Numbered from the stretch's first letter, positions 1-11,699 are shown. The stretch: DNA of 64,000 nucleotides from Litoditis marina (GCA_964036275.1 OZ038436.1:22781904-22845903), one strand, 5' to 3'. Program-made: numbers and translations. Notes: generated by a model not told the origin, from the letters alone.

Positions 1-667
1 ACAGGAGTCCTTTGAAGTTCTGATTGACCAGATGTAAGGTTATCGGTTGAGCAGCAAGTATGGTCTGTTCCACCCATTTATGACCCTCTACAGTAATGTG
101 CTATTTATGACCCTCTACAGTAATGTGCTCAATTTCTCTCAGGTGTCGAACTGATACTGTTTGGCTTGCGATAACGGACAGAGAGATTCAAATAAAAAAG
201 TCGTCATTAAACTGTACTTATACTATTTTCAGTGGAATGTTGAACCGAGGGGCCAACACCCAGTTTGCCAGGGACACTGGATTCTCCTCTGATCCCGCGC
301 CACAAACCAGCACAGCCTCGATGAGGGAAACCACAAGTGGGTGTTTGTACACGTTCCCTATGTAGTACATGTGACACTGCCCGCTGTGTTTGTACTTTGA
401 TCACAGCCGGTTTTAGTGAAAACTCGACGTTGCTGATGTGTCCGCTGATCAAACTACAACTCCGTAGTCTCACTAGGTATACAAACACTTACTTGTGCTC
501 TCTCTCTCATGTACTACACGTTTCTACTTATTAAAAAAAACTAACGACAACTGGAAATCTATAAATTGAGAGATGACAATAAATGTACAGGAGTCGCCGT
601 TTACCGTGAAACTTCCTTGAAAACTTTTCGAGACTTCCTGTTTTCACCCCGACACTTTCCAAATTCC
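1..667 (-). CDS. Unrecognised protein, 3' part of a spliced gene running off the window
   Basis: Three minus-strand stretches read like exons. At 667-605 a ctgtttcag acceptor opens a 63-nt exon ending at a GTAAAC donor. At about 400-224 an open frame encodes a hydrophobic stretch including VVSLIEAVLVCGAG and SLANWVLAPRFNI, and ends before GTATAAG. At 85-1 an exon after tgtagag reads GHKWVEQTILAAQ onward and leaves the window. The last two join in phase. The start of the middle exon is ambiguous because a second frame is also open at 480-390. I do not recognise the family. The codon pattern is protein-like but the model is partial. It lies downstream of the GCNA gene on the same strand, and its 5' exons may lie in 700-900. 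Confidence 0.35.
65..121. repeat. Tandem duplication of a ~27-bp segment
   Basis: The segment beginning atttatgaccctctacag occurs twice back to back. It carries the polypyrimidine/AG acceptor used by the exon at 85-1 on the minus strand, so the splice acceptor itself is duplicated. Confidence 0.7.
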
Positions 668-1865
668 CTGAAACAGAATGTTCCCGGTACCCCTGTTTCT
701 TATTTGAGGCTAGAACAAACATTTACCAGAGGAAAGCCACTTTTTGTACGTTCCAATTGGTTATTCTGCTCATCATTGAGTATTATTGGTAAAATAAAAT
801 TACATCGAAATAAATGTTTCTCATTATAGGTTACGGAGGTACTCGAAGACGTTGAACAAGAGTCACCAGATCTATCCTCCCTCAGGCTCATACGTTTTGT
901 ACCCAATACGTGTATTACGTGTATTATAGATAAATAATTTTGTTCTATTATACATATGAGTTGAAGAAAATGAACAATAGTTCCGGGCTGGGTTATAAGC
1001 AACTTGATCAATTGACCAATTTGAACCATAAGTGGGAGTGAACAATTCGATGGTTTTGTCTCTAGTACTTTTAGAGAAACATAATTTTTGAGTGCAATAA
1101 ACACCACATGTAAATTTAATATGATTGATGATGCAAGTTTTTAACATTCGACGTTTTAGTTCTAACTTTGTTATACTAGAAAACCAAGTCACTGTTACGT
1201 TTTACAATGTCATTCTTACTACTGGACTCTACAAAACCGATTCCAAACAATATTTATCGTGGAAAAGTGGCATCAAATGAATAGAAGAACAAATAATCCC
1301 AATATTGACAAATAACCTGTTATGCACAACAAAATAGGGTCAACTCTCAAAAGTAACGTGCGTGCATGCGAGATATACTAGAACTATGTGAGTTTTACAT
1401 TCTCTTCAGGAATGGCGATTCAATCATAACGTTCCTCCGACTCTCTATACCACAATCAAAGAATGAGATTAGACGTAGATTAGAGGTAATTTCTATTAAT
1501 GTGGTAATTTAAATGTCATATCATCACAAACAGAACTGAAATAACGAGAAACGTATATAAACCAGCTTGGGTTTCACGACCTGAGTAAGTAAAGTGAAAG
1601 ACTATTGTGATACGTCACACTACCAGTATGTTCAATAACAACGTTAAAATAGTGTAAAGAATCGGTGAATACCAGTGTTATACCATAATATGCCTATAGT
1701 TAGCATGTTAGCAAACATGAGTATAGTTAGTCGTGGATAGAGAGCACACTCATATCCAAATCGTCGTGCGACGTAGATGCAACCGAGACAGAACTGACTG
1801 TTGTCGAAACTTCCTTCCACTTGGCCGAAAGGATTGTCATCACCTAAATAGTTACGTATTCTCAA
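668..1865. other. Stretch with no firm gene
   Basis: This contains the 3' flank of the GCNA gene. A possible minus-strand exon rich in Ser/Thr (about 885-840, reading DRSGDSCSTSSSTS, followed by GTAACC) might belong to the downstream gene, but its acceptor is poor. Nothing else is supportable. Confidence 0.4.
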
Positions 1866-4800
1866 TTACTGTACAACATAAAGATAATCATCTTTCACAT
1901 TGCCGAGCAACTCTGTCAGAAACTGCTAAATCACCCGTTTTCGGAACTTCATTGGTATACGGTGAAACGTGAAAATGATCAATAATTTTCGAGATGCTAC
2001 AACAGATCCTCAGGTCTCCTCGAAATATGATCTTCAGCTCTCCTCGAAATTTTTAACTCAATTAACAACCCTTACCACTGTGTAACATTGAAACGTGAGG
2101 GATTTGTATAACTTGAACTTGTACAACCCCTCCCTGTATAACAACAACAATAAAGTGGGTTCGTACCTCCTTGTGCGTGACGCCACTCGTCTTGTGCTTG
2201 CCGTAGTTGTCCTTAACAAAAGCGGCAAACTTGTTCGGGGGGCGAACCCCAGCCTTTGACATCACTTTCAAATGGAACAAACCCCGGCACTTTCCACAAC
2301 GGAATCGACTCGTGTCAAAAGACTTCGAATGTCTTTTCACTCTGAAACATGAAAACGTGAAAAAAACCTTTATTTCAGAAAAAAGAAAAAAACACTATGC
2401 ATAACATGTAGGTTGTTATGTAAGTTACTAAGACTGATATGAAAAAAACCGTGCTAGCGATACTGTACCATAGTCCATAGAGTTACGCAAGCAAACGGAA
2501 TAAAAAAGTACTACAAGATAGTATGCAATGCATAAGGAAGTTATGCATAGTTATGCGTGAATGCATAAGGAAGTTACGCTCATAGATGGTATGCAGCACT
2601 GTGCTACTGTATTGCAGTGTTTCTAGGAGAAATTGTCAAAAATGCTCACTTCTGCTGACATCCATCGCACTCGTACACGTATTTGGCCTCAATTTCGTAA
2701 TCGTGGCAGCGTTCAATGTGGGGCAGTGAGGGACAACGTCGCACGCACTGAGACGCCCTGAATGAAAGGAAAAGGTAACTCGATAAATACAGAATGAAAG
2801 TGGTATTATATTATGCAAAATTTTCAAAGTTATACCTTTTCAAGGCGAACAGAAAAGTACCCACAATTACTATTCATCTCGAAGGTTATGCAATTTTCTG
2901 ACCATTTTCTTCGAGACAAGTCGGTTAAATCGGCCTAACACCGAGCGGTCTTTTAGGATTGTGGCCAGACGTGGAGGACCGTTAACCCTAAGGTAGGGTC
3001 TAGCGTTCCTCCTTTTCCTGGAAACTCTGCCAGCAACGTGCAAAATGTGAGAATGGATCGTGTTGCCGAGCAGCATCAGAAATCAGAACGCATACCATTT
3101 TCCAATGAAAAATGAAACGAGCAAAAATTTGATGCAAAATTATGATGTTTTACGAATTTGAACAAAAAAGAAAATTTTGAGTTTATTTTTAGAGAATAGT
3201 CACACCTTACAGGCGCATCATCGAAATACGTACCATCTTTTCCAATGTGGTCCATGTCCGGCTTTGATAATGTGATCGACGATCCAGGTGGCAGCATGAC
3301 ACATCTCATGAACGAGGGTATCCCGCAATCGGTCTGAGTTCAGCTCATTCAACAATGATTTTCACAAACTCATAACCGACACTTACCTGGTTCCTTCGAG
3401 ATCTGAGTTTATATTATAGTCTATTTTTACCAAGAAAAACTCAGGTTGTTGAACGCGAAAACGCAAATAGCAAGATTGCGAAAATCCTATAGTATGTAGT
3501 TTGGTGACTTCAGAGGGACTACGTGGAAGGCATATAGTAAACATTAATTGGTCTGAAGTATCTTTCGTTTGAACGTTACGTTACCACAATTCTTGAAAAC
3601 TTGCCAGCACTGACGTCCAAAACTAAAATATTCCCAATAAAGCAGTCGGAAATAAAATAAAACCGACCAGGGGTCGTGCACACTTTTGGCGACAGCTCAA
3701 TCGAGGCGGTACCAGTTCTGCCATGATTTCTACAGAGTCCTGCAGTCTTTCTGAGACGAGCATTCCACTTCACATCCGAGGCTTCCATGGGAAACTGGAA
3801 TCAATGCTTGCTGAAAGGTAGGAGGAATAGCATTGTGCCGTATCAAAAATAAGCTAAATCTGTCAGATAAACTGGAAAGCTGGAAGCAATGAAACACTTC
3901 GTGACTAAAGTTATACGGCTGTCTATAACTGAACTGGAAGAACCTAAATGTTCTGAAATGTGGGAGTGACCGCAAGTTCAATTCCGGAAACCGGAAATAC
4001 TTTTCATCCTGAAAGTACCATTCTCGAAAACACACCCTAATATACAGATCTGCGAATAAACTCACAGAATCATCGAAACAGCGTCTCTTGAATAGTTCGA
4101 ACAACTTCAGGGTCAGCTGGTCCCGTACCGATTTCGTTTTTATTCCCCTCTCCAAGTAGCGGACGGAGTCCGGATGCCTTTTTCCTTGAAAGTCTGGCGA
4201 CAGAGAGTCCAGGAAATAATCGTCATCGTTTCTCTGGAAAACGAACAACTATTGAAAGCTGCCTAAACACTCACGTGAACGTAGGGTCGTAATCTCAAAC
4301 AAACGATGGGGTAAATTTGCTAAAAATCAAGTTGCATTGCTTTTTTTATAGTTATACGATACAAATTAAGGAGGAAAGCATTTTTTCGCCAAAGAATTTG
4401 AGTATTCTTTCCTTTACTAGGTAACATGGTAATCATTGTGAGATACAGTATCTCGTGCATGTCCATTAGACCTGTTGTGCAATAATTTTTGGTTTTTGAA
4501 ATGTGCTTCACCTACCTGTTTCGGTTTCCGGTGTACAGACGGGCTCGCGAACTCGGCTTTCAGGGAATCCAACAAGGAAGGTTCTAGAAAAAAGGAAACC
4601 TGTTGTGAGAAAGGAATTATACCCATTTCACAGAGCAACTCAACTGATATGTCGATGAGAATATCTCTAGAAACGATTGTTTCAACAAAGATACCCTTAA
4701 TTTGTTATATACTGATAATTACCCCAAACTCACTTCATCAACATAACTCGTCACCAAATTACCTAACTAACCATAAGATCATGTTCAACAAACTCAACAA

Positions 4801-7800
4801 TAAACCACTTATATTTCTCTATTTATAAAATATAATAGTTTTGACGTACTTGGAACTACGATATTCTCCTTGTCCTGTTCCTCTTCTTCGGATGTCTCTG
4901 GCTCCTCTTCGAAGTCATCCTCAGAAAAGTCCGAACTGGTTACCTCATCATCGTCAACCACGAATCTGAATACAAGGGAGAATCTTACGAAGGAAATATG
5001 AGTCAGAATCTTACGAAGGAAACATGAAAGAAACCTATGTAAAAACAAAAACAAAATACAGGGTAAATTTCCCTCATACAATTCTCAGTTCGAGTAACAT
5101 AATATTTCGTGGTATACTGGCGCTCCCCTACACAGCGATACACTAGAAAAACGACGATTACAAAAAGGACCCGAGTATTTGCCAATTTTAAAAGTACGTA
5201 TTCGAAGTACAGAGTACGTATTTTCAAGGTACGAACATGTACGTAGTCGATTGAAAAAAAGGTATTTCGTTAAAATTAAAAGTCCTGTCTATATACAGCC
5301 ACGAGCCACGCGATCGAACCGACCATTCGCATTTGAAACGAACCTTTTCAAGTCGGCGACTGGGCTGATGCACGAGGAACTGGAACCCGATTGGGCACTC
5401 TCACCGCGCAAAGTGGCCAGATCTGAACAACAATGAACAGTGAACAAGTAGCAAACATTGAGCGACTTTGTTGGTTGCTCCATTGAATCACCGTTCTTCT
5501 CACACGCAGAACTTTGAAATATCCAAATCTAAACAATTGTTGCACTTTTCTGGTGAAAACCCAGACTCGCACCCGGTTTTGTAACTTGGTCACCCAGATA
5601 AAACACCTGATTTTCATTCCTGTAACTCCTGTAAACAACAAAGTCGCCTCATATATCGCGATTGTTAGAAGATCTCATAAGATTTACACGCAAGAATGTT
5701 TTGCGCAAATTACTAACCCAATATTTATGGCCGGGTACTGCGTCTCAACATCAAATTGATTGACTTACAACTGCCAAAATGGGAAACTAATTTCATTGCG
5801 CGTCTTCATTAATGAAGTACCATTTTCCTTACATTTCAGATTTCGAAGTTTCTAAATTCTATTTTCTTTATTATAAAGGATAAAGCTTACATACAGAAAA
5901 AGTATGCTCTTACTTACATTTCTCAAAAGTGTCATCTCCGTTCGCGTTGGGCATGGAATTCCGCTCGGCTGCGCTCCTTTCGGAAGTCGAGGGAGAATTA
6001 CAATGAGAATTCGATTGTGAACTTCCTGCGGATTCGGAAACTGATAATCCTGAAAAGTAAAGTAGATATTACATGAACATATACCAGTAATGCTGCCAGA
6101 CTAGCCACCGAAAATACAAAAACGTTTTCGCTAATATCGGGAGAAATTGCCTATTTTCCTGAAGAAGTTTTGCGTATTTAGATGAAAAACGTTTCTGGCA
6201 CGTAGTCATGAACTACAACGTCCAAACTGAGTGGCAACGATGAGGCGTATTACGCAATCTTACCGGAACCAGAGAGGGCTGACGAGCAACGCGAAGACTT
6301 GGGTGTTCCACTTCGAGCGTCCACCACCTCAAACTTCAGCTCATAACCGGTGTCGTCGTGCGATACAGCCTGGAAATGAACAATATCAACACAAACAGTG
6401 AACAGAAACAAAGAAATTCACGTAAAGGACCATCAACTGGAAAAAGGTCTTGAAACTCCTTGACACTCCACTACCATCACGGAGACACAATTTTCACGAC
6501 TTTTCGATGCGAAAAAATCTTATTTCCACCTAATTACGGTGGGGAGTTACGAAAATATACAGCTATGGTAGACCGAAATGAGAACAGGGTACAAAAACGC
6601 TCACCTCTGGCTCAGCGATGAACTCGGGATAGAGTTCCAATAGTATTCTTCGTTGTTCCTCATCCTGAACATCTTTAAGTAGGGCGGCGCCCTTGGGTGT
6701 CAGAAGTTGCCGAGCCTTCTTGTCGGACAGTTGTTTTGAGCCTGAAAATCATACGTGAGGTGACTGTGTTAACCACAGAAATTGATTGAAAATCGGTTTC
6801 AAACAAAATGGAATATTGAAAAATTTTAATCAGTGAAGCGCGACTATTGGTGAATTTAAAGTATTTCAAAATATCCATTTTGAAAGAAAAGCGGGTGATT
6901 TAAGCAGAAAAACGGGTTCATTAATCTCACAAAGTCGCTCCACATCTGCTGAAAATGGGTGCGCTTTTTGCGGGGCAAGCGTATACGATGCATCCTCCCG
7001 CTATGGTTGTAGTTTGATCTTTTATCCCGTTGATTTTCAGTCCAAATTTGGAAAAAATACGTGTATCAAATCTCACCAGCACCAGAAAGGCCCGACGAGC
7101 AGCGTGATGACTTTGGTGTTCCGCAAGACTCGTCCACTACCTCAAACTTCAACTCATAGCCGGTCTCGTCGTGCGCTGCTGCCTAGAACAAAAAAGTTAC
7201 AAGAATGGAATACACAAGATAATAGTATACAAGACCTACCCATTTGAAAAAGTAATTGTGTCGTTATTTTCTGTTCTCAGATGAAGTATAAATTTGATTA
7301 TACAAACGTTATATTTTCGTATTGTATACATTTTGTTCTATCACAGAGAAAGAAAGATGACGTGATGGGTGGCCAGGTATATCATAAAATGGCGTCGTAC
7401 CTCCTGCTCAGCCAAAAATTCGGGATAGAGTTCCAGAAGTATTCTTCGTTGTTCCTCATCATGGACATTTTTGAGTACGCTGGCGCCCTTCGGCGTTAAC
7501 AGTTGCGGAGCTGCACCATCACTTGGGTCGAACACCAGTTTTGAGCCTGAATGAGTACAAATGACTTATTTGCCGATGCCAACGAACATTTTGTACTAAC
7601 GCAACTTTCCCGCCCTCCGCAACATTGTTTTGTAATAATATACTTGATAGTTCGTGTACGAACTTACAACCTACGAAACCCGACCCAAAAGTCTTTCTTT
7701 TTCCCTATCAAGCCGGTCGTGTGACTCGAAGAAGAACTAGGAATAAAATGTCAGCACATGAACAATACTTATCGACTGAAATGAATCTACAACAGCACTT

Positions 7801-10606
7801 ACCTTGTTTGTGGCACTTGTACACAGTCCCTTTCACTTTCTCCAGTGAATCCACAGGCTGAATTTTGCTACTTCTACGTTTACTTCGTAGCGGAGTATTC
7901 AAGTCATGCTGAAAATACTGAATCACAGATTAAGCACGAAGCAACATAGAATAAAAACAATGAGTATTGTATATTCTATATACGACTGTTCAGTAATGGG
8001 CGAGGCAAATCTGATAAACATGAACTATAATGTTATAAAGAAAATCTACTACAATACGTGACAACCTTTTCATAAGGATAATTCAATGAACAAGCCGCGG
8101 AGAGGTCACCTGGACTGTCTGACCCACTTTGACATTCAGTGCAGAAACAAACGATCAAGCTAGGCTAGTAACTGTCGACCACCATATTATGATGTCACTA
8201 AGATAATAACAATCGATAAATACGATAAATTACCTTTGAATATCGAGGTGGTTGGGCACGTGGACGAATAGGCGAGTCTATCATCATGGGACTATCCAAG
8301 GCACTTTCAAACGACGAATCGCCGTCTTCCACTGAAACCTAGTTCATTTAGCGATTCGCACCCGGAAAGAACGGCATCTACCCAACTAGCCAGAATAGTA
8401 AAAAAAACGAGATTATTTATATCGACAAAATCAACCATTTGTGACCGAAAACAGAAAAGCTTTCTGTAATCAAAACAGAGAAAAGTTTTCTGTAATCAAA
8501 ACATTTTCGTAGAATATGCACACCTTACTGATGTGCGCCTCAACCTCAATCGTGTTTTTTATAAAGCACGATAATCGATGAATCAAAATCGTTCGGAAAC
8601 AAGCCTTCAGAATCGCGTGCAACAAACGAATCGAAGTTGGAATCGGCATCTTCTCCATCACCCGAACTATCACTCAAATAGGGATGCGGGTCCGGCGACA
8701 GATTATTCGTATTATTCTGAATAATAGATATTTAGGGACCTACTAATTACCGCACCTACCGCACCGGAAAAATACCGCACCGCGATTTGAAAATACCGCA
8801 CCGTACCGCACCACCGCAAATTTGCGTATTTGTTTTTAAAATTCAAAATCTTCAATCTAAGAAGAAATAGTTTCCAAAGCATAAATCCTATCCTTTTTAT
8901 CACTTTAGATACATCAAGTCTGAAAATTATGTCTAATGACCGATCACAATGAGTTTATTCCCTTTCCTGCAAAAATTGACAATTTTTGCCACCGAGCACA
9001 AATCTCTAACTCTATTATGGTTATCCTCGAAGGGAGAAAAATATCATATCCTGGTGAGATTAATCAGAACATATACTATGTCAGGGCTTATGTTAAATTA
9101 CTATTTATATTTAAAACGCTTAACTAAAAATAGGAGAGATTACATACTATTAATTTATTAAGTTCTTATCTTACTGTTATTAAATTTTATTCTAATATCT
9201 AACAGATGCTATTTATTAAAAAATAAGAAGAAAAACAGTTGTCGAATCAGAGTGATTTAAGCTTTATGTTCTCTGTACTCAACTGCAAATTGGTCACTTC
9301 ACTATCTTCATCGAAGCCTGCACCTAAGATATTTTCTGACAATTTCCAGAAATGTTCATTGATAATAACGGTAATTTCAGTTTTCCTGAACAATAGAAAG
9401 CGGTATAATGTCGGACCTACAGGAGAGTAGTTGATCATTACGAGTTAGCCAGGTCTCTCAAAACTGTTGTCCCATAGCAGCTAGGACTTCGTTAGGAGCA
9501 AACTATCTGTCGATGCAGAGATCCAGCTCTCATGTACACATATTGTCACGTTTAGAATCACCGTTCAGTTACTAAACGCGAGGTCACATATACGTTCCAT
9601 CCTGTCTAGTATTATTCACATTTATTCGTACTGGTTGAAAGGGTTACAAAAACGTCTGCGAAAAACGGTTCCAGAAATAAAAAAAGCACACTATTGAGAC
9701 AGGTGAGACCGGCGATCAACAGTTGTAAGGTTTATATGGGTTCATGACATTTGAAGGCATGAATTAATTTGAAGTTACACAACAGAAAACGAAAATGCAA
9801 TACTGAAAGCGTGTTCTTCTAGTGAGAAAGTTTCACAGAAAATTATCTCGAGATCACTATTGTTGTTTTCAAGTGAAAAGAATATGATTTCTGCTTTAGA
9901 CACAATTTCGGTAACAAAATGAGATTTTTTGAATTTTTTTGAAAAAAAAATACGCAAATTTGCGGTGGTGCGGTACGGTGCGGTATTTTCAAATCGCGGT
10001 GCGGTATTTCCCCCGGCGCGGTAGGTGCGGTAATTAGTAGGTCCCAGATATTTACCTTATACAACTAGAACACCTTCACTGAACTAGAGTCCAGGAACAG
10101 CAGCGATAGAGGTACAAATAAATGTAAAGACATCATTATTCTGTTTAAAAACTAATTACTGCGATTTCTACTCGAAGTAGGATTCTGCAGACAATGGAAA
10201 AAACTGACCACGCCAGGCGAAACGGCACTCGGAGACGAAAGATCTTCAGATAAATAGCTGGAATGCCTTGCTTCTAACTGATCTATTTCCAACTCATCCC
10301 TAGAATATAAATATTGAATGTTGCCCAAGTTCTTAAGTGTCTTAAGTCTTGACGTATTAAAATCTAACTCAAAGGTTCGCAAATTAAAAATTAAAGCTGC
10401 CCATCCATTATCATAATATCGAAATAGTAATGTGAGCTTTATATGCGAAACAAAAAGCATAAATCATCTCAATTAATTTCAACGAAGGATGTGCGCGCGT
10501 ATAATGCTTATCCGATCCTTCAACGTACCTTTCTGAGGTGGAAGAAAGAAAGGAACATTCCATGAAGCCCGTGGTACGGTGATGAGATCCCATGTCTTTG
10601 GTGAAT
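1866..10606 (-). CDS. GCNA: Germ cell nuclear acidic protein, SprT-like metalloprotease (19 exons)
   Basis: The exons were joined by splice phase: 10606-10529, 10299-10209, 8716-8662, 8331-8234, 7908-7803, 7546-7401, 7182-7077, 6741-6605, 6369-6264, 6049-5918, 5422-5344, 4965-4850, 4583-4516, 4233-4066, 3794-3668, 3333-3234, 2757-2650, 2341-2167, 1922-1866. They give one open frame of about 683 residues, close to the usual size of vertebrate GCNA. The N-terminal half is acidic, Ser-rich and disordered. The C-terminal half is a SprT domain: NARLRKTAGLC, then IELSPKVC, then the zinc-protease site RDTLVHEMCHAATW (about residues 541-554), then GPHWKRW. A zinc ribbon follows (RCHDYEI, YECDGC, FRCGKC), then NKFAAFVKDNYG. 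In animals GCNA acts in germ-cell nuclei on DNA-protein crosslinks and genome stability. Weak points are the first two exons (start codon not identified), the donor of the 8716-8662 exon, and the last exon. Confidence 0.9.
2167..4233 (-). other. GCNA: SprT protease core and zinc-ribbon exons of GCNA
   Basis: Six exons cover the conserved domain. 4233-4066 (56 codons) starts with DDDYFLDSLSPDF and runs through the helical LFELFKRRCFDDS. 3794-3668 carries VKWNARLRKTAGLC. 3333-3234 carries the HExxH helix (HEMCH) plus the downstream HGPHW, where a third metal ligand is expected in SprT proteins. 2757-2650 and 2341-2167 carry the two CxxC knuckles. Splice phases agree at every junction; for example TG from 3234 plus G from 2757 gives the Trp of HWKRW. 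No frameshift or stop interrupts the core, and every catalytic and zinc residue I would expect is present, so the protease should be active. Confidence 0.92.
2507..2579. repeat. Short direct repeat in a GCNA intron
   Basis: The string aatgcataaggaagtta occurs twice about 35 bp apart, with further TATGCAT-like words around it. It lies in the intron between the exons at 2757-2650 and 2341-2167. No function is apparent. Confidence 0.5.
4850..8716 (-). other. GCNA: Acidic disordered region of GCNA with SIM-like motifs
   Basis: The exons from 8716 to 4850 encode Ser/Asp/Glu-rich low-complexity sequence. The most acidic part is 4965-4850, which begins FVVDDDEVTSSDFSEDDFEE and continues Glu-rich. 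Short aliphatic cores next to acids (FVVDDDE there, KFEVVDE at 7182-7077, KFEVVDA at 6369-6264) fit the general SUMO-interacting-motif pattern. Known GCNA proteins carry SUMO-interacting motifs in their disordered region, so the assignment is plausible. Binding is inferred, not shown. Confidence 0.7.
6264..7546 (-). other. GCNA: Duplicated two-exon module inside GCNA
   Basis: Exons 7546-7401 and 7182-7077 are paralogous to exons 6741-6605 and 6369-6264. The first of each pair contains LLTPKGA then DEEQRRILLELYPEF. The second of each pair is exactly 106 bp, starts in phase 0, contains TGYELKFEVVD and TPKSSRCSS, and ends with a one-base overhang. Because the phases match, the duplication keeps the frame. 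The introns have diverged, so the event is not very recent. Confidence 0.85.
8735..8832 (+). repeat. Left terminal inverted repeat of the 9-bp-TSD element
   Basis: Pairs with 9948-10045. Mismatches cluster around 8763-8773, where the left end reads gcaccggaaaaa and the right end reads gcgccgggggaa. Confidence 0.85.
9948..10045 (-). repeat. Right terminal inverted repeat of the 9-bp-TSD element
   Basis: Reverse complement of 8735-8832. It borders the target duplication at 10046-10054. Confidence 0.85.
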
Positions 10607-11515
10607 CTGAACAAGGCGGCTGTGGAAAAGTGAAAATACTAAAATCAAAGTCAACAAGTCAAAACTTATGCACGACATAAAAAATAATACTGAAAGCGCA
10701 CGAAAAACCAATGATCCTATTTTTAAAAACTCTACTTTCGCGCTGCCCTGTATACGCAATGTGTACCGTAGGCCATAATAGCGTAACATTTTTCGCCCGC
10801 CGACTCGGTTTCCTGATACTGTACCCACCCACACCCATACTGTGCACCCACCCACCCATTCCATACGAGATATGTGCACCGATGAGTCATAGTTGTAATG
10901 TTCAGCTAGTACGATCTCTCAGCTCTGTCATCAACGTACAATGTTATATCAGTCAAGTGCTCTATTTCTCATCTATTGAAGCATTACGCACATAGTCAAA
11001 ATAGAACAATCACTTTGGTTCTCGGACTAGAAGTGTCTCACAGCCCAACACTTCTCTGATCAATCGACCCTTCGGTTCTAAGAAAACTAGATAATAACGG
11101 CCGAGTCGTTATCTAACCGTTTTAGATAAACAATTCAATGATTAACACAGCGGCTAATAGTTGTAACACATTGGAGTTCCCCATTGAGGAATTTTGTGAA
11201 AGTTTAGAATATGAACTCTATTAGAAAAAGAGAGGAGAGACATCGATGAACTAGGAGATAAATAAAGGAGAACCGGCCGAGACACCACAATCACATACAA
11301 CTAATGAAGAGGGGAGGGGTAGAGGTCAGCTCGTCCAAAATCAATAGATGCCTGTCTGAGATCAAAACGTGACCAACAACTAATGAACTATCACAAATAA
11401 TTATCAATAAAAGGATTTTACATATGTTTATCACTAATATATACTTAGAACAGGCTAGTAGAATCCTAGAATAAGCTAGCTGTTTACCTAGAACATCCTG
11501 GTAGATACCTTAAAC
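10607..11515. other. Region between GCNA and the tRNA array
   Basis: No coding exon can be supported. A short CCCACC-type simple repeat lies at about 10824-10860. The GCNA promoter and first exon(s) may be here because no convincing initiator ATG was found downstream of it. The last ~900 bp before the array is unique-looking AT-rich DNA. Confidence 0.4.
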
Positions 11516-11587
11516 TTCTATTGGCACTTCTAGAAATGGATAGAAAACTCTTTCTAACCGTTTGAGTTTGTTTATACGATAAAAAGT

Positions 11588-11678
11588 TAGGGGTTTGCAG
11601 GTATCCGGCTGTCGGCGGTGGACTGTGGTGTGTGACATCATCGGAGACCTTCCCGCGAAGAGGGGGAAGAGAAACACC
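11588..11678 (+). promoter_or_regulatory. Conserved 5' flank of the tRNA unit (first copy)
   Basis: The ~90 bp before each tRNA holds gtgtgacatcatcgg, a CRE-like core, and cttcccgcgaagagggggaa, which can fold on itself. It changes far less between copies than the AT-rich 3' spacer. A TATA-like word (tttatacgataaaa) lies near -105, too far for a standard TBP site. A role in Pol III initiation or TFIIIC positioning is inference. This first copy has a private change (ctgtcggcgg in place of ctgcaagggg). Confidence 0.4.
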
Positions 11679-11685
11679 GGTCCCG

Positions 11686-11699
11686 TGGTGTAGCGGTTA
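11686..11699 (+). promoter_or_regulatory. Internal A box of copy P1
   Basis: TGGTGTAGCGGTTA matches the Pol III A-box pattern (TRGYNNARNNG) and forms the D arm. It is kept in nearly all copies; P26 changes its G15 to C. Confidence 0.75.

Larger units (their letters stand above)
8735..10045. mobile_element. 1.3-kb TIR element, Mutator-like by structure, non-autonomous
   Basis: The element begins gggacctactaattaccgc and ends with its reverse complement. It is flanked on both sides by the 9-bp direct repeat agatattta (8726-8734 and 10046-10054). The inverted repeats are about 98 bp with only a few mismatches and are made of CCGCACC/GGTGCGG words. A 9-bp target duplication plus long inverted repeats is typical of Mutator-like elements. 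The interior is AT-rich with no recognisable transposase, so it would need a transposase in trans. It sits in the intron between GCNA exons 10299-10209 and 8716-8662. Family assignment rests on structure only. Confidence 0.8.

Noticed and set aside
3391..3406. A mini-exon between the GCNA exons 3794-3668 and 3333-3234
   Set aside because: It has AG and GTAAGT borders, but direct joining of CCTG to ACCGATTG already gives the conserved Pro-Asp-Arg-Leu-Arg-Asp-Thr sequence, so the extra piece would disrupt the domain.
5914..5918. Use of the second GTAAG donor at 5913 to join directly to exon 4965-4850
   Set aside because: It keeps phase, but the first donor (GTAAGT) plus the exon at 5422-5344 also keeps phase on both sides and has good splice sites, so I preferred the model with that exon.
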